The notes: generated from the sequence alone by a model not told the origin. DNA of 64,000 nucleotides from Gammaproteobacteria bacterium (GCA_029289265.1 JARFTX010000001.1:85849-149848), one strand, 5' to 3'; positions 7,369 to 16,473 are shown, numbered from the stretch's first letter. Translations and numbers: made by a program.

Positions 7369-9594
7369 ATGAACACAACACCGAAACTCGTCACCGCCGC
7401 AATCACGGCGGCCTTTGCAGCTGCCGGCACGGCGGCGCAGGAGAGCGTGCCGTCGCAACTCGAAGCGGTCCTCGTCCGAGGCATCCTGCCCGATGTGCTC
7501 GAGGCCGTGCCCGGCTCGTTCTCCGTCGTGGCCGAGGACGAACTCGAGGCGCGCCAGCCGTTCTCGGTAAAGGAAGCGCTCAGGCAGATGCCCGGGGTTC
7601 ACGTCGTCGACGAGGACAGCTTCGGGCTTGGACTCAACATCGGCGTGCGCGGCCTGAATCCCCGGCGCAGCTCGCGGACACTGCTGCTCGAAGACGGCAT
7701 GCCGCTGTTCCTCGCACCTTACGGCGACCCCTCCGCCCACTATTCGACCCCGCTCGATCGCATCGAACGGATCGAAGTAGTCAAGGGCTCCGGCCAGGTG
7801 CTCTACGGTCCGCAGACCGTGGGCGGGATGATCAATTTCGTCACTCGGCCGGTCCCGGCCCGTGGGCTGGTCGGCCGCGTGTCGGCGACCGCCGGCAACA
7901 ACGACTTCCGCGGCCTGCACGCCAATGTCGGCTATGGCGGCGGGGCGGGCGGAATCATGCTCGATGTGCTGCAGAAGAGAGGCGACGGCGTGCGCCGAAA
8001 TCACGACTTCGACGTCCGCGAGTACACCCTGAAGGGACGGCTCGACCTCGGCCCGCGGCATGCGGTGACGGCCAAGGCGAGCTATTACGAGGAGGATTCG
8101 CACGTCTCCGAGACGGGGCTGGGTACGCTGGAGTACGCGCAGGATCCGTTCCAGGCGCCGACCGGTCGCCAGGACCGCTTCCTGCACGAGCGCAGGTCGT
8201 TCCAGCTTCGGCACGACTTCCAACTCGGCGAGCGCAGCCTGCTCAGCACGCAGCTCTATCACTCGCGCTCGGAGCGCGCGTCGTTTCGGCAGATCAACGA
8301 GCCCGGCGGGTTCGATGACGCAGGCAACGACTCGACCGGCTTCTCGGTGCTCGATCGCTGCGGCACCCCGGCGACCGAGGCGAATGCCGCCGTCTGCGGC
8401 GGACGCTGGCGCCCGCGCGAGTACGAGTACTGGGGGATCGAGCCGCGGCTCGACTTCAGCCACGCACTGTTCGGCATCGAGAGCGACGCGGTGATCGGTT
8501 TCCGTTACCACCGCGAGGACATCGAGCGCAATCAGTTCCGGGGCGCCGACCCGCGCATTCAGAGCCTCTCCTTTGCCAGGAACCCGCTAGCACTGAGTGA
8601 CGGCATCAGCCAGCACCGCGAGCAGATCGAAATCGACGTCGCGGCGCGCGCCTGGTACGCACAGAACACCTTCCACGCCGGCGACTGGTCGCTCACGCCC
8701 GGCGTCCGCGTCGAGCAGGTCCGCATGCGTACCGACGTGCTGCGCGCCGACGGGCAGCCGCAGAACAATCCCGAGTCACGCCTCGCCAACCGGCAGACCG
8801 AGGTCCTGCCGGGGTTCGGAGCGGCCTGGAACGGCATCGCGAACACGACGCTCTTCGCCGGCGTGCATCGCGGCTTCGCGCCGCCTCGCCCGGACCGGGA
8901 CATCAGCACCGGCGGCGCGGCGGACACCGCCGTGGTCGACGACACCCGGCCGGAGAAGAGCACCAACTGGGAGCTCGGCGTGCGCTCCGCCTACTTCCGA
9001 GGCGTCACCTTCGAGTCGACGCTGTTCCACACGGCCTTCGACGACATCGTGATCAACAACGGCGCCGGCTCGTTCATCAACGGCGGCGAGTCGGAGATGA
9101 GCGGCTTCGAGTTGGCGGGCCGGGTCGACTTCGGAGCCGTGCTCGGCACCCTGCACAACGTCTACCTCGTCGGCGCCTACACGAACCTGTTCACGGCGCG
9201 CTTCAGGAAGGACGGACTGGATCCCGAGGACGGCATCGTCAAGGGCGGACGGCTGCCCTATGCGCCGCGCCACCTCGCCTCGCTCAGCCTCGGCTACGAG
9301 CATCCGCTCGGCATCGAGGCGCGCATCGGCGTGGATTATGTGAGTCGGCAGCAGCCGGACACCTTCGCCCGCGTCCTGCCACCGGTCGATGCGGCGCTGT
9401 CGGGACTGTCGGGCGACATCCCCTCGTACGCGCTCGTCAATGCCGCGATCACCTACAAGCCCGGGGGCGGCAGCGCGAGCTTTTTCCTGAGCGGTCACAA
9501 CCTCACCGACCGGCGCTACCTCGTCAGCCGGGTCGACGGGATGGTGGCTGGGCGGAAGCGGCAAGTTTTCGGGGGGGTGCGTTACACCTTCTAG
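7369..9594 (+). CDS. TonB-dependent outer-membrane receptor
   Basis: A 741-residue receptor with a signal peptide (to about TAAQ), a plug domain at about residues 45-165 and a 22-strand type beta-barrel ending in the outer-membrane C-terminus RYTF. Plug features include the region before GVRGLNPRRSS and IERIEVVKGSGQVLYG, and the overall look is FecA-like. These receptors take up metal-chelator complexes or other scarce ligands with TonB energy. No siderophore, haem or cobalamin genes are nearby. The lanthanide-type dehydrogenase upstream makes a lanthanide chelate a candidate substrate, by analogy with LutH-type receptors; this is inference. The gene stands alone after a terminator, with GGGGAGAA ahead of the start. 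No sigma54 or riboswitch signal was found in its 195-base leader. Confidence 0.9.
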   Translation: MNTTPKLVTAAITAAFAAAGTAAQESVPSQLEAVLVRGILPDVLEAVPGSFSVVAEDELEARQPFSVKEALRQMPGVHVVDEDSFGLGLNIGVRGLNPRRSSRTLLLEDGMPLFLAPYGDPSAHYSTPLDRIERIEVVKGSGQVLYGPQTVGGMINFVTRPVPARGLVGRVSATAGNNDFRGLHANVGYGGGAGGIMLDVLQKRGDGVRRNHDFDVREYTLKGRLDLGPRHAVTAKASYYEEDSHVSETGLGTLEYAQDPFQAPTGRQDRFLHERRSFQLRHDFQLGERSLLSTQLYHSRSERASFRQINEPGGFDDAGNDSTGFSVLDRCGTPATEANAAVCGGRWRPREYEYWGIEPRLDFSHALFGIESDAVIGFRYHREDIERNQFRGADPRIQSLSFARNPLALSDGISQHREQIEIDVAARAWYAQNTFHAGDWSLTPGVRVEQVRMRTDVLRADGQPQNNPESRLANRQTEVLPGFGAAWNGIANTTLFAGVHRGFAPPRPDRDISTGGAADTAVVDDTRPEKSTNWELGVRSAYFRGVTFESTLFHTAFDDIVINNGAGSFINGGESEMSGFELAGRVDFGAVLGTLHNVYLVGAYTNLFTARFRKDGLDPEDGIVKGGRLPYAPRHLASLSLGYEHPLGIEARIGVDYVSRQQPDTFARVLPPVDAALSGLSGDIPSYALVNAAITYKPGGGSASFFLSGHNLTDRRYLVSRVDGMVAGRKRQVFGGVRYTF

Positions 9595-9669
9595 CAGAGT
9601 CCTGCGAACGCACACGCGTGGCGGGGCGGTGATATCGTGGTCCCTGTCACCGATCGTGTGCACCTTCTT

Positions 9670-10389
9670 TCAGGCGGGCATTGACCGGAAGTGCGGTCGC
9701 GTGCGCAGCGTCGCCCGTGCATTGAACGTGTGCCCGGTGCGGCTGCGCAGCGGGAAGGGGCGCGGCTGGGCGAGGTTGGCCCAGCCGACCAGCCGCGGCC
9801 AGCCGATCGCGAAACAGGTCTCGCAGCGCACGCCATCGGCGGCCTCGCCCAGGTCGAGCCCGCTGCGCGCGATCCGGTTGCTCGCGACCAGGCGGCCGTC
9901 GTCGTCGAACACCATCACCGCGTCGAAGGCGCTGTCGATGAGCGCGGGGCGGTCATGAAAGCGCAGGGTGAGGTAGCCGTTGTCGAGGTGCTCGATCAGG
10001 CGGTGCTCGATCATGTCGGCGGCCGTCTGGAGCAGCGCCATGGCGTGTCCGGCGCCGAGGAAGCGGCGGTCGGCCAGGTCGACGATGCCGACTTGGCCGA
10101 TGAGGCCGCCTTCCGGCGCGCACACCGGGGCGGTGATGCATTCGAGGTGGTGGCTGCGCTCGAGCCGGGTCAGCGTCAGACCGGCCGGAGGTGCAGACGG
10201 AAGCGGACGGCCCCGTGCCTCGACCGCGAGGGCGCGGGCGACGAAACCGGGCTCGCCGGCTGCGCCCAGCACTGCACCGTCGAGGTCGAACAACACGACT
10301 ATGGCCGAGCGGCAGCCGAGTTGGCGATGCAGGTTCTCGATCTCCGGGCGGCCGAAGGCGAGCAGGCGCGAGTGGGCGGTCGAACTCAT
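9670..10389 (-). CDS. GAF-PAS protein resembling the sensor half of an AcoR activator
   Basis: A soluble protein of about 239 residues with a GAF-like domain (about 25-150) and a PAS-like start (about 165-200, FDAVMVFDDDGRLVASN). It aligns in order with the sensor part of the divergently encoded sigma54 activator: ECITAPVCAPEGGLIGQVGIVD matches CAAAPVWDARGRIVGVFDIS. It has no AAA+ domain and no helix-turn-helix, so it cannot act as an activator itself. It is the last gene of the cytochrome/binding-protein operon, 31 bases after the previous gene. The start may be ATG 10389 or GTG 10395; neither ribosome site is strong. Possible roles are ligand sensing, partner binding to the activator, or a remnant. 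Confidence 0.7.
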   Translation of the reverse strand: MSSTAHSRLLAFGRPEIENLHRQLGCRSAIVVLFDLDGAVLGAAGEPGFVARALAVEARGRPLPSAPPAGLTLTRLERSHHLECITAPVCAPEGGLIGQVGIVDLADRRFLGAGHAMALLQTAADMIEHRLIEHLDNGYLTLRFHDRPALIDSAFDAVMVFDDDGRLVASNRIARSGLDLGEAADGVRCETCFAIGWPRLVGWANLAQPRPFPLRSRTGHTFNARATLRTRPHFRSMPA

Positions 10390-10420
10390 TCGCACCGGCC
10401 GTGTGTGGCTGTCGCCTGGG

Positions 10421-11284
10421 TCAATCCGCGCCCGGGGGCAGGCGGTGGGTCAGGCCATGCTGGGCGAAGATGCGGGTGATCTCGCCCGAGCGCTGCAATT
10501 GGGCCACCGCCTTCGAGAGCGCCTCCGCCAGCTCGCCATGCTCGGCCTTCACCGCCATGCCGACGGCCCACTCGGTGACGCGCATCTCGGGTACGCCGAG
10601 CCGGTCGATTTCGAAGCGCCCCTCGTCGGCGAGCGCCGCCTCGATCTGGCTCATCGTGCCGATCACGGCGGCAACCTCGCCGCGCTTCATCGCCTCGGCA
10701 GCTTCTGCGACGCTGCGAAAATGGACGACGTTGTCGCGCAGCCGCCCGTTGAGCACCTGCAGCATGAAGTCGCTGCCGTGGGTATCGACCTCGGCCCCGA
10801 TCTTCTCGCGCGTGAAGACTTCGAACGCCACGGCCGCCGACCCCGCGATCGGCCCGACCCGTGCCGGATTGCGGGCGATCGCCATGCTCTCGATGAAATA
10901 GGGCGCGAAGATGCGCACCTTGTCGTTGCGGCGGGCGAAGTTGGCGTCGACCGGGACATGCAGCATCACGTCGCCCGGTTTCGTGCCCAGGTAATGACCG
11001 CGCCAGACCATGTTGCGCAAGTCGTCGTTCATGTCCTCGTCGGCCGGGATCTCGACGATCTGGGGGCGCAGGCCGAGCTGCTCCGCCAGCGCTTCGCCCA
11101 AGGCCACATCCACGCCCTTGCCGCGCGCTGAGTAGGGCGGGAAGTCGGCATAGACGGCGATGCGCAGGGTGCCCGCCTGCTGCAGTTCCAGATCGGCGGC
11201 AGCGGCCCCCGCAGGCAGCCACGCGCCGGCCAGCAGGGCGCCGCTCGCACGCAGCAGTGTGCGCCGGGTGAGGTCAGTCTTCAT
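10421..11284 (-). CDS. MxaJ/XoxJ-like periplasmic binding protein
   Basis: A 287-residue periplasmic solute-binding-fold protein. The N-terminus MKTDLTRRTLLRASG is Tat-like (RRTLLR), with the cleavage site near GAAAA. The SBP_bac_3 fold begins at TLRIAVYADFPPYS. This is the quinoprotein-dehydrogenase-associated subgroup to which MxaJ and XoxJ belong; they assist assembly or activation of the dehydrogenase rather than import a solute. No permease or ATPase accompanies it, which fits an accessory role. The start overlaps the cytochrome gene by 11 bases and has CTGGAG upstream. It should act on the alcohol dehydrogenase at 2384-4174. Confidence 0.85.
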   Translation of the reverse strand: MKTDLTRRTLLRASGALLAGAWLPAGAAAADLELQQAGTLRIAVYADFPPYSARGKGVDVALGEALAEQLGLRPQIVEIPADEDMNDDLRNMVWRGHYLGTKPGDVMLHVPVDANFARRNDKVRIFAPYFIESMAIARNPARVGPIAGSAAVAFEVFTREKIGAEVDTHGSDFMLQVLNGRLRDNVVHFRSVAEAAEAMKRGEVAAVIGTMSQIEAALADEGRFEIDRLGVPEMRVTEWAVGMAVKAEHGELAEALSKAVAQLQRSGEITRIFAQHGLTHRLPPGAD

Positions 11285-11711
11285 GTACGGTCTCCAGCCA
11301 CGCGCGGATGGACCACATCGCCTCCTGCGTGAGAATGCCCTCGAAGGGCGGCATGTATACCGCGCCGTTGCGGGTCACGCCGTTTCGCACCTTCTGGATG
11401 AAAAATTCGTCGTCCTCGGGCCCGGGCTCGAGCTTTCTGAGATCCGGCGCAATGCCGCCCGAGACTGCGCCGAGACCATGGCAACGGGCGCAGTTCTGAT
11501 TGTAGGCCGAGCTGCCGATCCGGATCGCCTCCGCATCGCCCGCGTAGGGGTTCGTGTCGAGCCAGTCGTCGCCGAGTTGCTTCAGGGTGCTGGTGTCCAC
11601 GGCTTGCGGCGTCACATCGCCGTGCGCATGAGCCAGCGCGGCAATCGCCCCGATCAATCCCGCCACGACGAGGTTGCGGGAAGTGCGTGCGGTTGTCTCC
11701 TTGAGTTTCAT
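11274..11711 (-). CDS. pedF: PedF-like cytochrome c-550
   Basis: A small periplasmic c-type cytochrome (145 residues) with a signal peptide to about ALAHA. It has one haem site CARCH at residues 74-78 and a probable axial Met in AVYMPPFEG. It resembles the cytochrome c-550 that accepts electrons from quinoprotein ethanol dehydrogenases (PedF/ExaB group). It is the first gene of the minus-strand operon with the MxaJ-like protein and the GAF protein, under a perfect sigma54 promoter. It is therefore the likely electron acceptor of the lanthanide-type dehydrogenase 7 kb away. Confidence 0.85.
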   Translation of the reverse strand: MKLKETTARTSRNLVVAGLIGAIAALAHAHGDVTPQAVDTSTLKQLGDDWLDTNPYAGDAEAIRIGSSAYNQNCARCHGLGAVSGGIAPDLRKLEPGPEDDEFFIQKVRNGVTRNGAVYMPPFEGILTQEAMWSIRAWLETVHED

Positions 11712-11778
11712 CTGTTCACCTTGCGTCTCTTTGATATGGAAGCGTCAGCCCCTCGTTCGGGGCCTCCAGGGTGCCACC

Positions 11779-11793
11779 GCAAGCGGCGTGCCA
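11779..11793 (-). promoter_or_regulatory. Sigma54 (-24/-12) promoter for the cytochrome operon
   Basis: The minus strand reads TGGCACGCCGCTTGC, a full match to the RpoN consensus, 68 bases upstream of the cytochrome start. It lies in the 251-base gap shared with the divergent sigma54 activator. Confidence 0.9.
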
Positions 11794-11962
11794 TATTGGC
11801 TCGACTCGTGCACAAGAGAGCGACGTAGACGCGAATTCGAGGGCTCTGCCCAGATTGCGGTTGCTTCAAAGCAGGGCAGGTGCTACGTTTTGGAACAGCG
11901 CCTGAACACATGAACAGGACGGATAACAGGGCGCGCGAACAGGCATGAAGGAGGAGAACAGG

Positions 11963-14008
11963 ATGGGCCAGCTCCAGGTGCTGGAGGCCCACGAGCAGCG
12001 CATCGCGACGGCTCGTCGGACGTTTTTCGAGCGCGGAGACGAGCCGGAGGTCAGCATCCCCGGAGCGGTGATCCGGTCGTGGCAACGTTGCCGCGAGGGC
12101 GGGCTCGACGCGGGAGCTGTACGAGTCTTGGAGCCTGCGGACCACGGCGAACTCGACGAGGCGCGCGAGCGCTGCGCGATGCTGATGGAGCACGCGAGCG
12201 GGATCATGGAGCATGTCTATGCGCAGATTCGCGCATCGGGCAGCCTGGTGATCCTGGCCGACATGCAGGGCATGATCCTGCACACCCTCGGTGACGCGGA
12301 CTTTGTCGGGCGCGCGCAGCGCGTTGCCCTCCAGGCCGGCGCAAGCTGGGCCGAAAACCTGCGCGGCACCAACGCCATCGGCACGGCACTGGCCGAACGC
12401 ACGGCGGTCGAGGTGCTGGGCGGCGAGCATTTTCTCGATTGCAACGGCTTCCTCACGTGCGCAGCGGCGCCGGTGTGGGATGCGCGCGGGCGTATCGTCG
12501 GCGTGTTCGACATTTCCGGCGACTACCATTCGCATCAACGGCATACCCGCGGCCTGGTGCGACTGTCGGTGCAGATGCTGGAAAAGCGCATGTTCGAGGC
12601 CGAGTTCGCGGGAGCGATCCTGGTGGGCTTTCATCTGCGGCCGGAGTGTGTCGGCACGCTGCAGGAAGGCTTGCTGGCGATCGACGCGGACGGAAGGGTG
12701 CTCGGGGCCAATCCGGTCGCGCGGGAATTCCTCGGCCTCGGCCCCGATGCCGCGATGACCCAGGGTTTTGGCGACATCTTCCGGGCCAACTTCGGTCAGA
12801 CCCTCGACCGGGCGGGGCGCGACCCCCGCTCCCTGCAGTTGCTCGATGTGCGTCGGGGCGGGCAGGTCTATGTGCAGGTTCGCTATCTTCAGGGCGTGCC
12901 GAGGGGGGGTAACATCACGTCGGCCGCGATCGCTGTGCCGGCACCCGAGCTCGAGCGGCGCCCGGCCGCCGAGGGGGGCGCGCGACCCCACTCGACCCTG
13001 TGCAACCCCAAGGGCCGAATCACCCTCGAGTGCCTGTCGACGGGCGATCCGGTGTTGCAACGCGCGCTCGATCGGGCAGCGCGGATTCTCGGCAAGGACA
13101 TCCCCCTGCTGATCCAGGGCGAATCGGGGGTGGGCAAGGAGTTGTTCGCCCGCGCGGTCCACTACAGCGGCCCGCGCGCCGATGGGCCGTTTGTGGCGGT
13201 CAATTGCGCGGCGATTCCGGAAAATCTGATCGAATCCGAGCTCTTCGGTTATGTCGGCGGGGCCTTCACCGGGGCTCGCCGCGAAGGCGCCATCGGCAAG
13301 GTCCAGCAGGCGCACGGCGGCACGTTGTTCCTCGACGAGATCGGCGACATGCCGCTGACGATGCAGGCGCGGCTGCTGCGCGTGCTGCAGGAGCGGGTGG
13401 TGACGCCGGTGGGCTCGCTCAAGTCGATTCCCGTCGACATCTCGCTCGCCTGTGCGACCCATTGCCGGTTGCGCGAGGCGGTGCAGCGCGGCAGCTTCCG
13501 CGAGGATCTCTATTACCGTGTGAATGGCCTGACAATCACCCTGCCGGCGCTGCGCGAGCGCAGCGACATCCGCCGCATCGTCGAGAACATCCTCGCCGTG
13601 GAGACGGCCGATTGCGGTCGTCAGGGTGTGCAGATCAGCGAGGAAGTCATGCGCTTCTTCGAGGGATACGCGTGGCCCGGCAATGTCCGGCAGTTGCAGA
13701 ACGTGCTGCGTGTCGCGGTCGCGCTGCTCGATGACGACGAGGACGTGATCTTCCCTTCGCATCTGCCGGAAGAGCTCTTCGCAGCGGACCCGATCGACGA
13801 CGGCGAGCCGACCCGGCCGGCTGCGCCCCCGGTGGCTTCGATGCCGCAATCGGTTGCCTCCGCGCCCGCCCCGCGCAGTCTCGACGAGATCGAACAGGAG
13901 GCCGTCGCGGCGGTGATGCGCGAAGTCGGCGGCAATGTGTCAGCCGCCGCCAGGCGGCTCGGGGTGAGCCGCAATACCCTGTACCGCAAGCTCGGCCGAA
14001 TGAGCTGA
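11963..14008 (+). CDS. AcoR-type sigma54-dependent transcription activator
   Basis: A 681-residue enhancer-binding protein. It has an N-terminal GAF domain (about 60-210), a PAS-like domain (about 225-310), an AAA+ domain (about 340-565) and a C-terminal Fis-type helix-turn-helix (VSAAARRLGVSRNTLYRKL). Walker A reads GESGVGKE near residue 386. The GAFTGA loop that contacts sigma54 is intact near residue 432, and LFLDEIGDMP is the Walker B region. It belongs with the AcoR/AcxR type, which respond to small alcohols, ketones or aldehydes. I chose ATG 11963 because AAGGAGG lies eight bases upstream; ATG 11945 lacks one. It stands between two sigma54-promoter operons (cytochrome and aldehyde oxidoreductase) and probably drives both, plus the dehydrogenase units. 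Confidence 0.93.
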   Translation: MGQLQVLEAHEQRIATARRTFFERGDEPEVSIPGAVIRSWQRCREGGLDAGAVRVLEPADHGELDEARERCAMLMEHASGIMEHVYAQIRASGSLVILADMQGMILHTLGDADFVGRAQRVALQAGASWAENLRGTNAIGTALAERTAVEVLGGEHFLDCNGFLTCAAAPVWDARGRIVGVFDISGDYHSHQRHTRGLVRLSVQMLEKRMFEAEFAGAILVGFHLRPECVGTLQEGLLAIDADGRVLGANPVAREFLGLGPDAAMTQGFGDIFRANFGQTLDRAGRDPRSLQLLDVRRGGQVYVQVRYLQGVPRGGNITSAAIAVPAPELERRPAAEGGARPHSTLCNPKGRITLECLSTGDPVLQRALDRAARILGKDIPLLIQGESGVGKELFARAVHYSGPRADGPFVAVNCAAIPENLIESELFGYVGGAFTGARREGAIGKVQQAHGGTLFLDEIGDMPLTMQARLLRVLQERVVTPVGSLKSIPVDISLACATHCRLREAVQRGSFREDLYYRVNGLTITLPALRERSDIRRIVENILAVETADCGRQGVQISEEVMRFFEGYAWPGNVRQLQNVLRVAVALLDDDEDVIFPSHLPEELFAADPIDDGEPTRPAAPPVASMPQSVASAPAPRSLDEIEQEAVAAVMREVGGNVSAAARRLGVSRNTLYRKLGRMS

Positions 14009-14038
14009 ACCAAAGCGGAGACGCTCCCGTAGCCTTCG

Positions 14039-14053
14039 GGCATGGTCCTTGCG
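14039..14053 (+). promoter_or_regulatory. Sigma54 (-24/-12) promoter for the aldehyde oxidoreductase operon
   Basis: GGGCATGGTCCTTGC keeps the -24 GG and -12 GC at correct spacing, with two differences from TGGCACG-N4-TTGC. The predicted start near 14065 gives a leader of about 40 nt. Confidence 0.75.
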
Positions 14054-14105
14054 TCTCGGCAGTTGTTTTTCCGAGCCACCAACGTTGATACGGAGGAGAC
14101 GATCG

Positions 14106-14582
14106 ATGTGGAAATCGCTACACATTGATCCCGCAAAGTGTACGGGCTGCCTGCAGTGCGAAATGGCCTGCTCGTTTGAACACACCGGGGTCATCAATCC
14201 AGCGAAGTCGCTGATCAAGGTATTCAATTTCGAGCACGAGGGTCGCAAGGTCCCGTACACCTGTACCCAGTGCACCGAAGCCTGGTGTCTGAACGCCTGT
14301 CCGGTCGATGCGATCCGCATCGACCTCGCCACCGGCGCGAAGATGGTATTCGAGGACACCTGTGTCGGCTGCAAGGTGTGCACCATCGCCTGCCCGTTCG
14401 GCACCATCAACTACAACCAGGACAGCGGCAAGGTGCAGAAGTGCGACCTGTGCGGCGGCGACCCGGCCTGTGCCAAGGCCTGTCCGACCGGGGCGATCAC
14501 CTATGTGGACGCCGACTGGACGGGCTACGGGCGCATGCAGGCCTGGGCGGCAAAGGCCAACACCGCTGTGGCGGCAGGATAA
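14106..14582 (+). CDS. aorA: Aldehyde oxidoreductase Fe-S subunit (AorA-like)
   Basis: A 158-residue polyferredoxin. It has 16 cysteines in four groups: CTGCLQCEMAC, CTQCTEAWCLNAC, CVGCKVCTIAC and CDLCGGDPACAKAC. These can bind four [4Fe-4S] clusters. It should carry electrons between the tungsten subunit and the FAD subunit. The start at 14106 has GGAGGAG upstream. It sits 11 bases before the catalytic gene, the same order as the aor operon of Aromatoleum aromaticum. It is cytoplasmic (no signal peptide). Confidence 0.88.
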   Translation: MWKSLHIDPAKCTGCLQCEMACSFEHTGVINPAKSLIKVFNFEHEGRKVPYTCTQCTEAWCLNACPVDAIRIDLATGAKMVFEDTCVGCKVCTIACPFGTINYNQDSGKVQKCDLCGGDPACAKACPTGAITYVDADWTGYGRMQAWAAKANTAVAAG

Positions 14583-14593
14583 GGAGGCAGGTC

Positions 14594-16441
14594 ATGGGAT
14601 GGAATCGTAAAGTCCTGCGGGTGAACCTGACCCAGGGCACCTGCAAGGTGGAACCGTTGAACATGGAGTGGGCCGATCAGTATCTCGGCTCGCGCGGGCT
14701 GGCGACCAAGTATCTGGTCTCCGAGATCGACCCCAAGGTCGATCCGCTCTCCCCCGACAACAAGATGATCATGGCGACCGGCCCGCTCACCGGAACCATG
14801 GCCTCGACCGGCGGCCGCTACACGGTCGTCACCAAGGGGCCGCTCACCGGCGCGATCGCTTGCTCGAACTCGGGCGGCTTCTTCGGCGCCGAGATGAAGT
14901 TCGCGGGCTGGGACATGATCATCTTCGAGGGCCGCTCGCCCAAGCCGGTATATCTCTTCGTCGAGAACGACAAGGCCGAGTTGCGCGACGCCTCGCATCT
15001 GTGGGGCAAGAGCTGCTGGGACACCGAAGAGGAGATCAAGCGCGCGCATCAGGATCCGCAAATCCGCATCTCGTCGATCGGGCGCGCGGGGGAGAATCAG
15101 GTGCTGTTCGCCTGCATCGTGAACGACATGCACCGTGCCGCGGGGCGCTCCGGCGTCGGCGCGGTGATGGGCTCGAAGAACCTCAAGGCGGTCGCGCTGC
15201 GCGGCACCAAGGGCGTGTCGGGCATCAAGAACTTCGGTGAGTTCATGACCGCCACCAATGCGGCCAAGAAGGTGCTCGCCGACAACGCGGTGACCGGCCA
15301 GGGCCTGCCCAAGTACGGCACCCAGGTGCTGATGAACGTCATCAACGAGATCGGCGCGCTGCCCACCCGCAACCACCGCGACGTGCAGTTCGAGGACGCC
15401 TCCAAGATCTCGGCCGAGGCGATGCACGAGAAGCGCGAGTCCGACGGCAAGCCGCATCTGGTCACCAATGCCGCCTGCTTCGGCTGCACCATCGCTTGCG
15501 GGCGCATCTCGGCGATCGACAAGAACCACTTCACCGTCAAGAACAGCCCGAAGTACTGGGGCGCCTCGGGTGGCCTCGAGTACGAGGCAGCGTGGGCGCT
15601 GGGCGCAGCCAACGGGGTCGGCGACCTCGAGGCGTTGCAGTACGCCAACCTGCTTTGCAACGAGCAGGGCATGGACCCGATCTCCTTCGGCGCGACCGTC
15701 GGCGCGGTGATGGAGCTCTACGAGATGGGCGTCATCAGCAAGGATCAGCTCGGCATCGACGCGCCGTTCGGCTCGGCCGAGGCGCTCGCGAAGCTGACTG
15801 AGATGACCGCCAACGGCGAGGGCTTCGGCAAGGAGATCGCCCTGGGCTCGAAGCGCCTGTGCGAGAAGTACGGGCATCCCGAACTCTCCATGAGCGTCAA
15901 GGGCCAGGAGTTTCCGGCCTACGACTCGCGCGGCATCCAGGGCATGGGTCTCGCCTACGCGACCGCCAACCGCGGCGCCTGCCATCTGCGCGGCTACACC
16001 GTCGCTTCCGAAGTCCTGGGCATTCCGGTCAAGACCGATCCGCTCGCAACCGAGGGTAAGCCCGATCTGGTCAAGGCGTTCCAGGACGCGACCGCCGTGT
16101 TCGATGCAGCGGGGATCTGCGTGTTCACGAGCTTCGCGTGGACGCTCGCCGACGTGCAGCCGCAGATCGCCGCGGCTTGCGAGGGCGACTGGTCGATGGA
16201 GAAGTTGAACGAAGTGGGCGAGCGCATCTGGAACATGGAGCGCCAGTTCAACAACGCCGCCGGTTTCACCGCCAAGGACGACAACCTGCCGCCGCGGCTC
16301 ACCACCGAGCCCGCCAAGACCGGTCCGGCCAAGGGCATGGTGAACAGGCTCTCGGAGATGCTGCCGGAGTACTACAAGGTGCGCGGCTGGACGCCGGAAG
16401 GGGAGCCGACGCCGGAGACGTTGGCGCGGTTGGGGTTGTGA
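14594..16441 (+). CDS. aorB: Tungsten-dependent aldehyde:acceptor oxidoreductase
   Basis: The 615-residue catalytic subunit of the AOR family, which oxidises aldehydes to carboxylic acids at a tungsten bis-pyranopterin and can also reduce acids. The N-terminal domain GWNRKVLRVNLTQG is typical. The [4Fe-4S] ligands include CFGCTIACGR near residue 295, and the later DAAGIC motif near residue 504 supplies the usual DxxGxC element. Length matches the family. AAGGAGG directly precedes the ATG. With the Fe-S and FAD genes it forms the soluble NAD-linked enzyme known from Aromatoleum. In this context it would remove aldehydes formed by the quinoprotein dehydrogenase or from aromatic degradation. Confidence 0.95.
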   Translation: MGWNRKVLRVNLTQGTCKVEPLNMEWADQYLGSRGLATKYLVSEIDPKVDPLSPDNKMIMATGPLTGTMASTGGRYTVVTKGPLTGAIACSNSGGFFGAEMKFAGWDMIIFEGRSPKPVYLFVENDKAELRDASHLWGKSCWDTEEEIKRAHQDPQIRISSIGRAGENQVLFACIVNDMHRAAGRSGVGAVMGSKNLKAVALRGTKGVSGIKNFGEFMTATNAAKKVLADNAVTGQGLPKYGTQVLMNVINEIGALPTRNHRDVQFEDASKISAEAMHEKRESDGKPHLVTNAACFGCTIACGRISAIDKNHFTVKNSPKYWGASGGLEYEAAWALGAANGVGDLEALQYANLLCNEQGMDPISFGATVGAVMELYEMGVISKDQLGIDAPFGSAEALAKLTEMTANGEGFGKEIALGSKRLCEKYGHPELSMSVKGQEFPAYDSRGIQGMGLAYATANRGACHLRGYTVASEVLGIPVKTDPLATEGKPDLVKAFQDATAVFDAAGICVFTSFAWTLADVQPQIAAACEGDWSMEKLNEVGERIWNMERQFNNAAGFTAKDDNLPPRLTTEPAKTGPAKGMVNRLSEMLPEYYKVRGWTPEGEPTPETLARLGL

Positions 16442-16473
16442 CGGAGTAGTTCCACGTGTGATGAGTCGGGTCA

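Noticed and set aside
11708-13849. A 713-codon minus-strand open frame
   Set aside because: It is antisense to the sigma54 activator, whose domains are clear. The antisense translation has no family motif.
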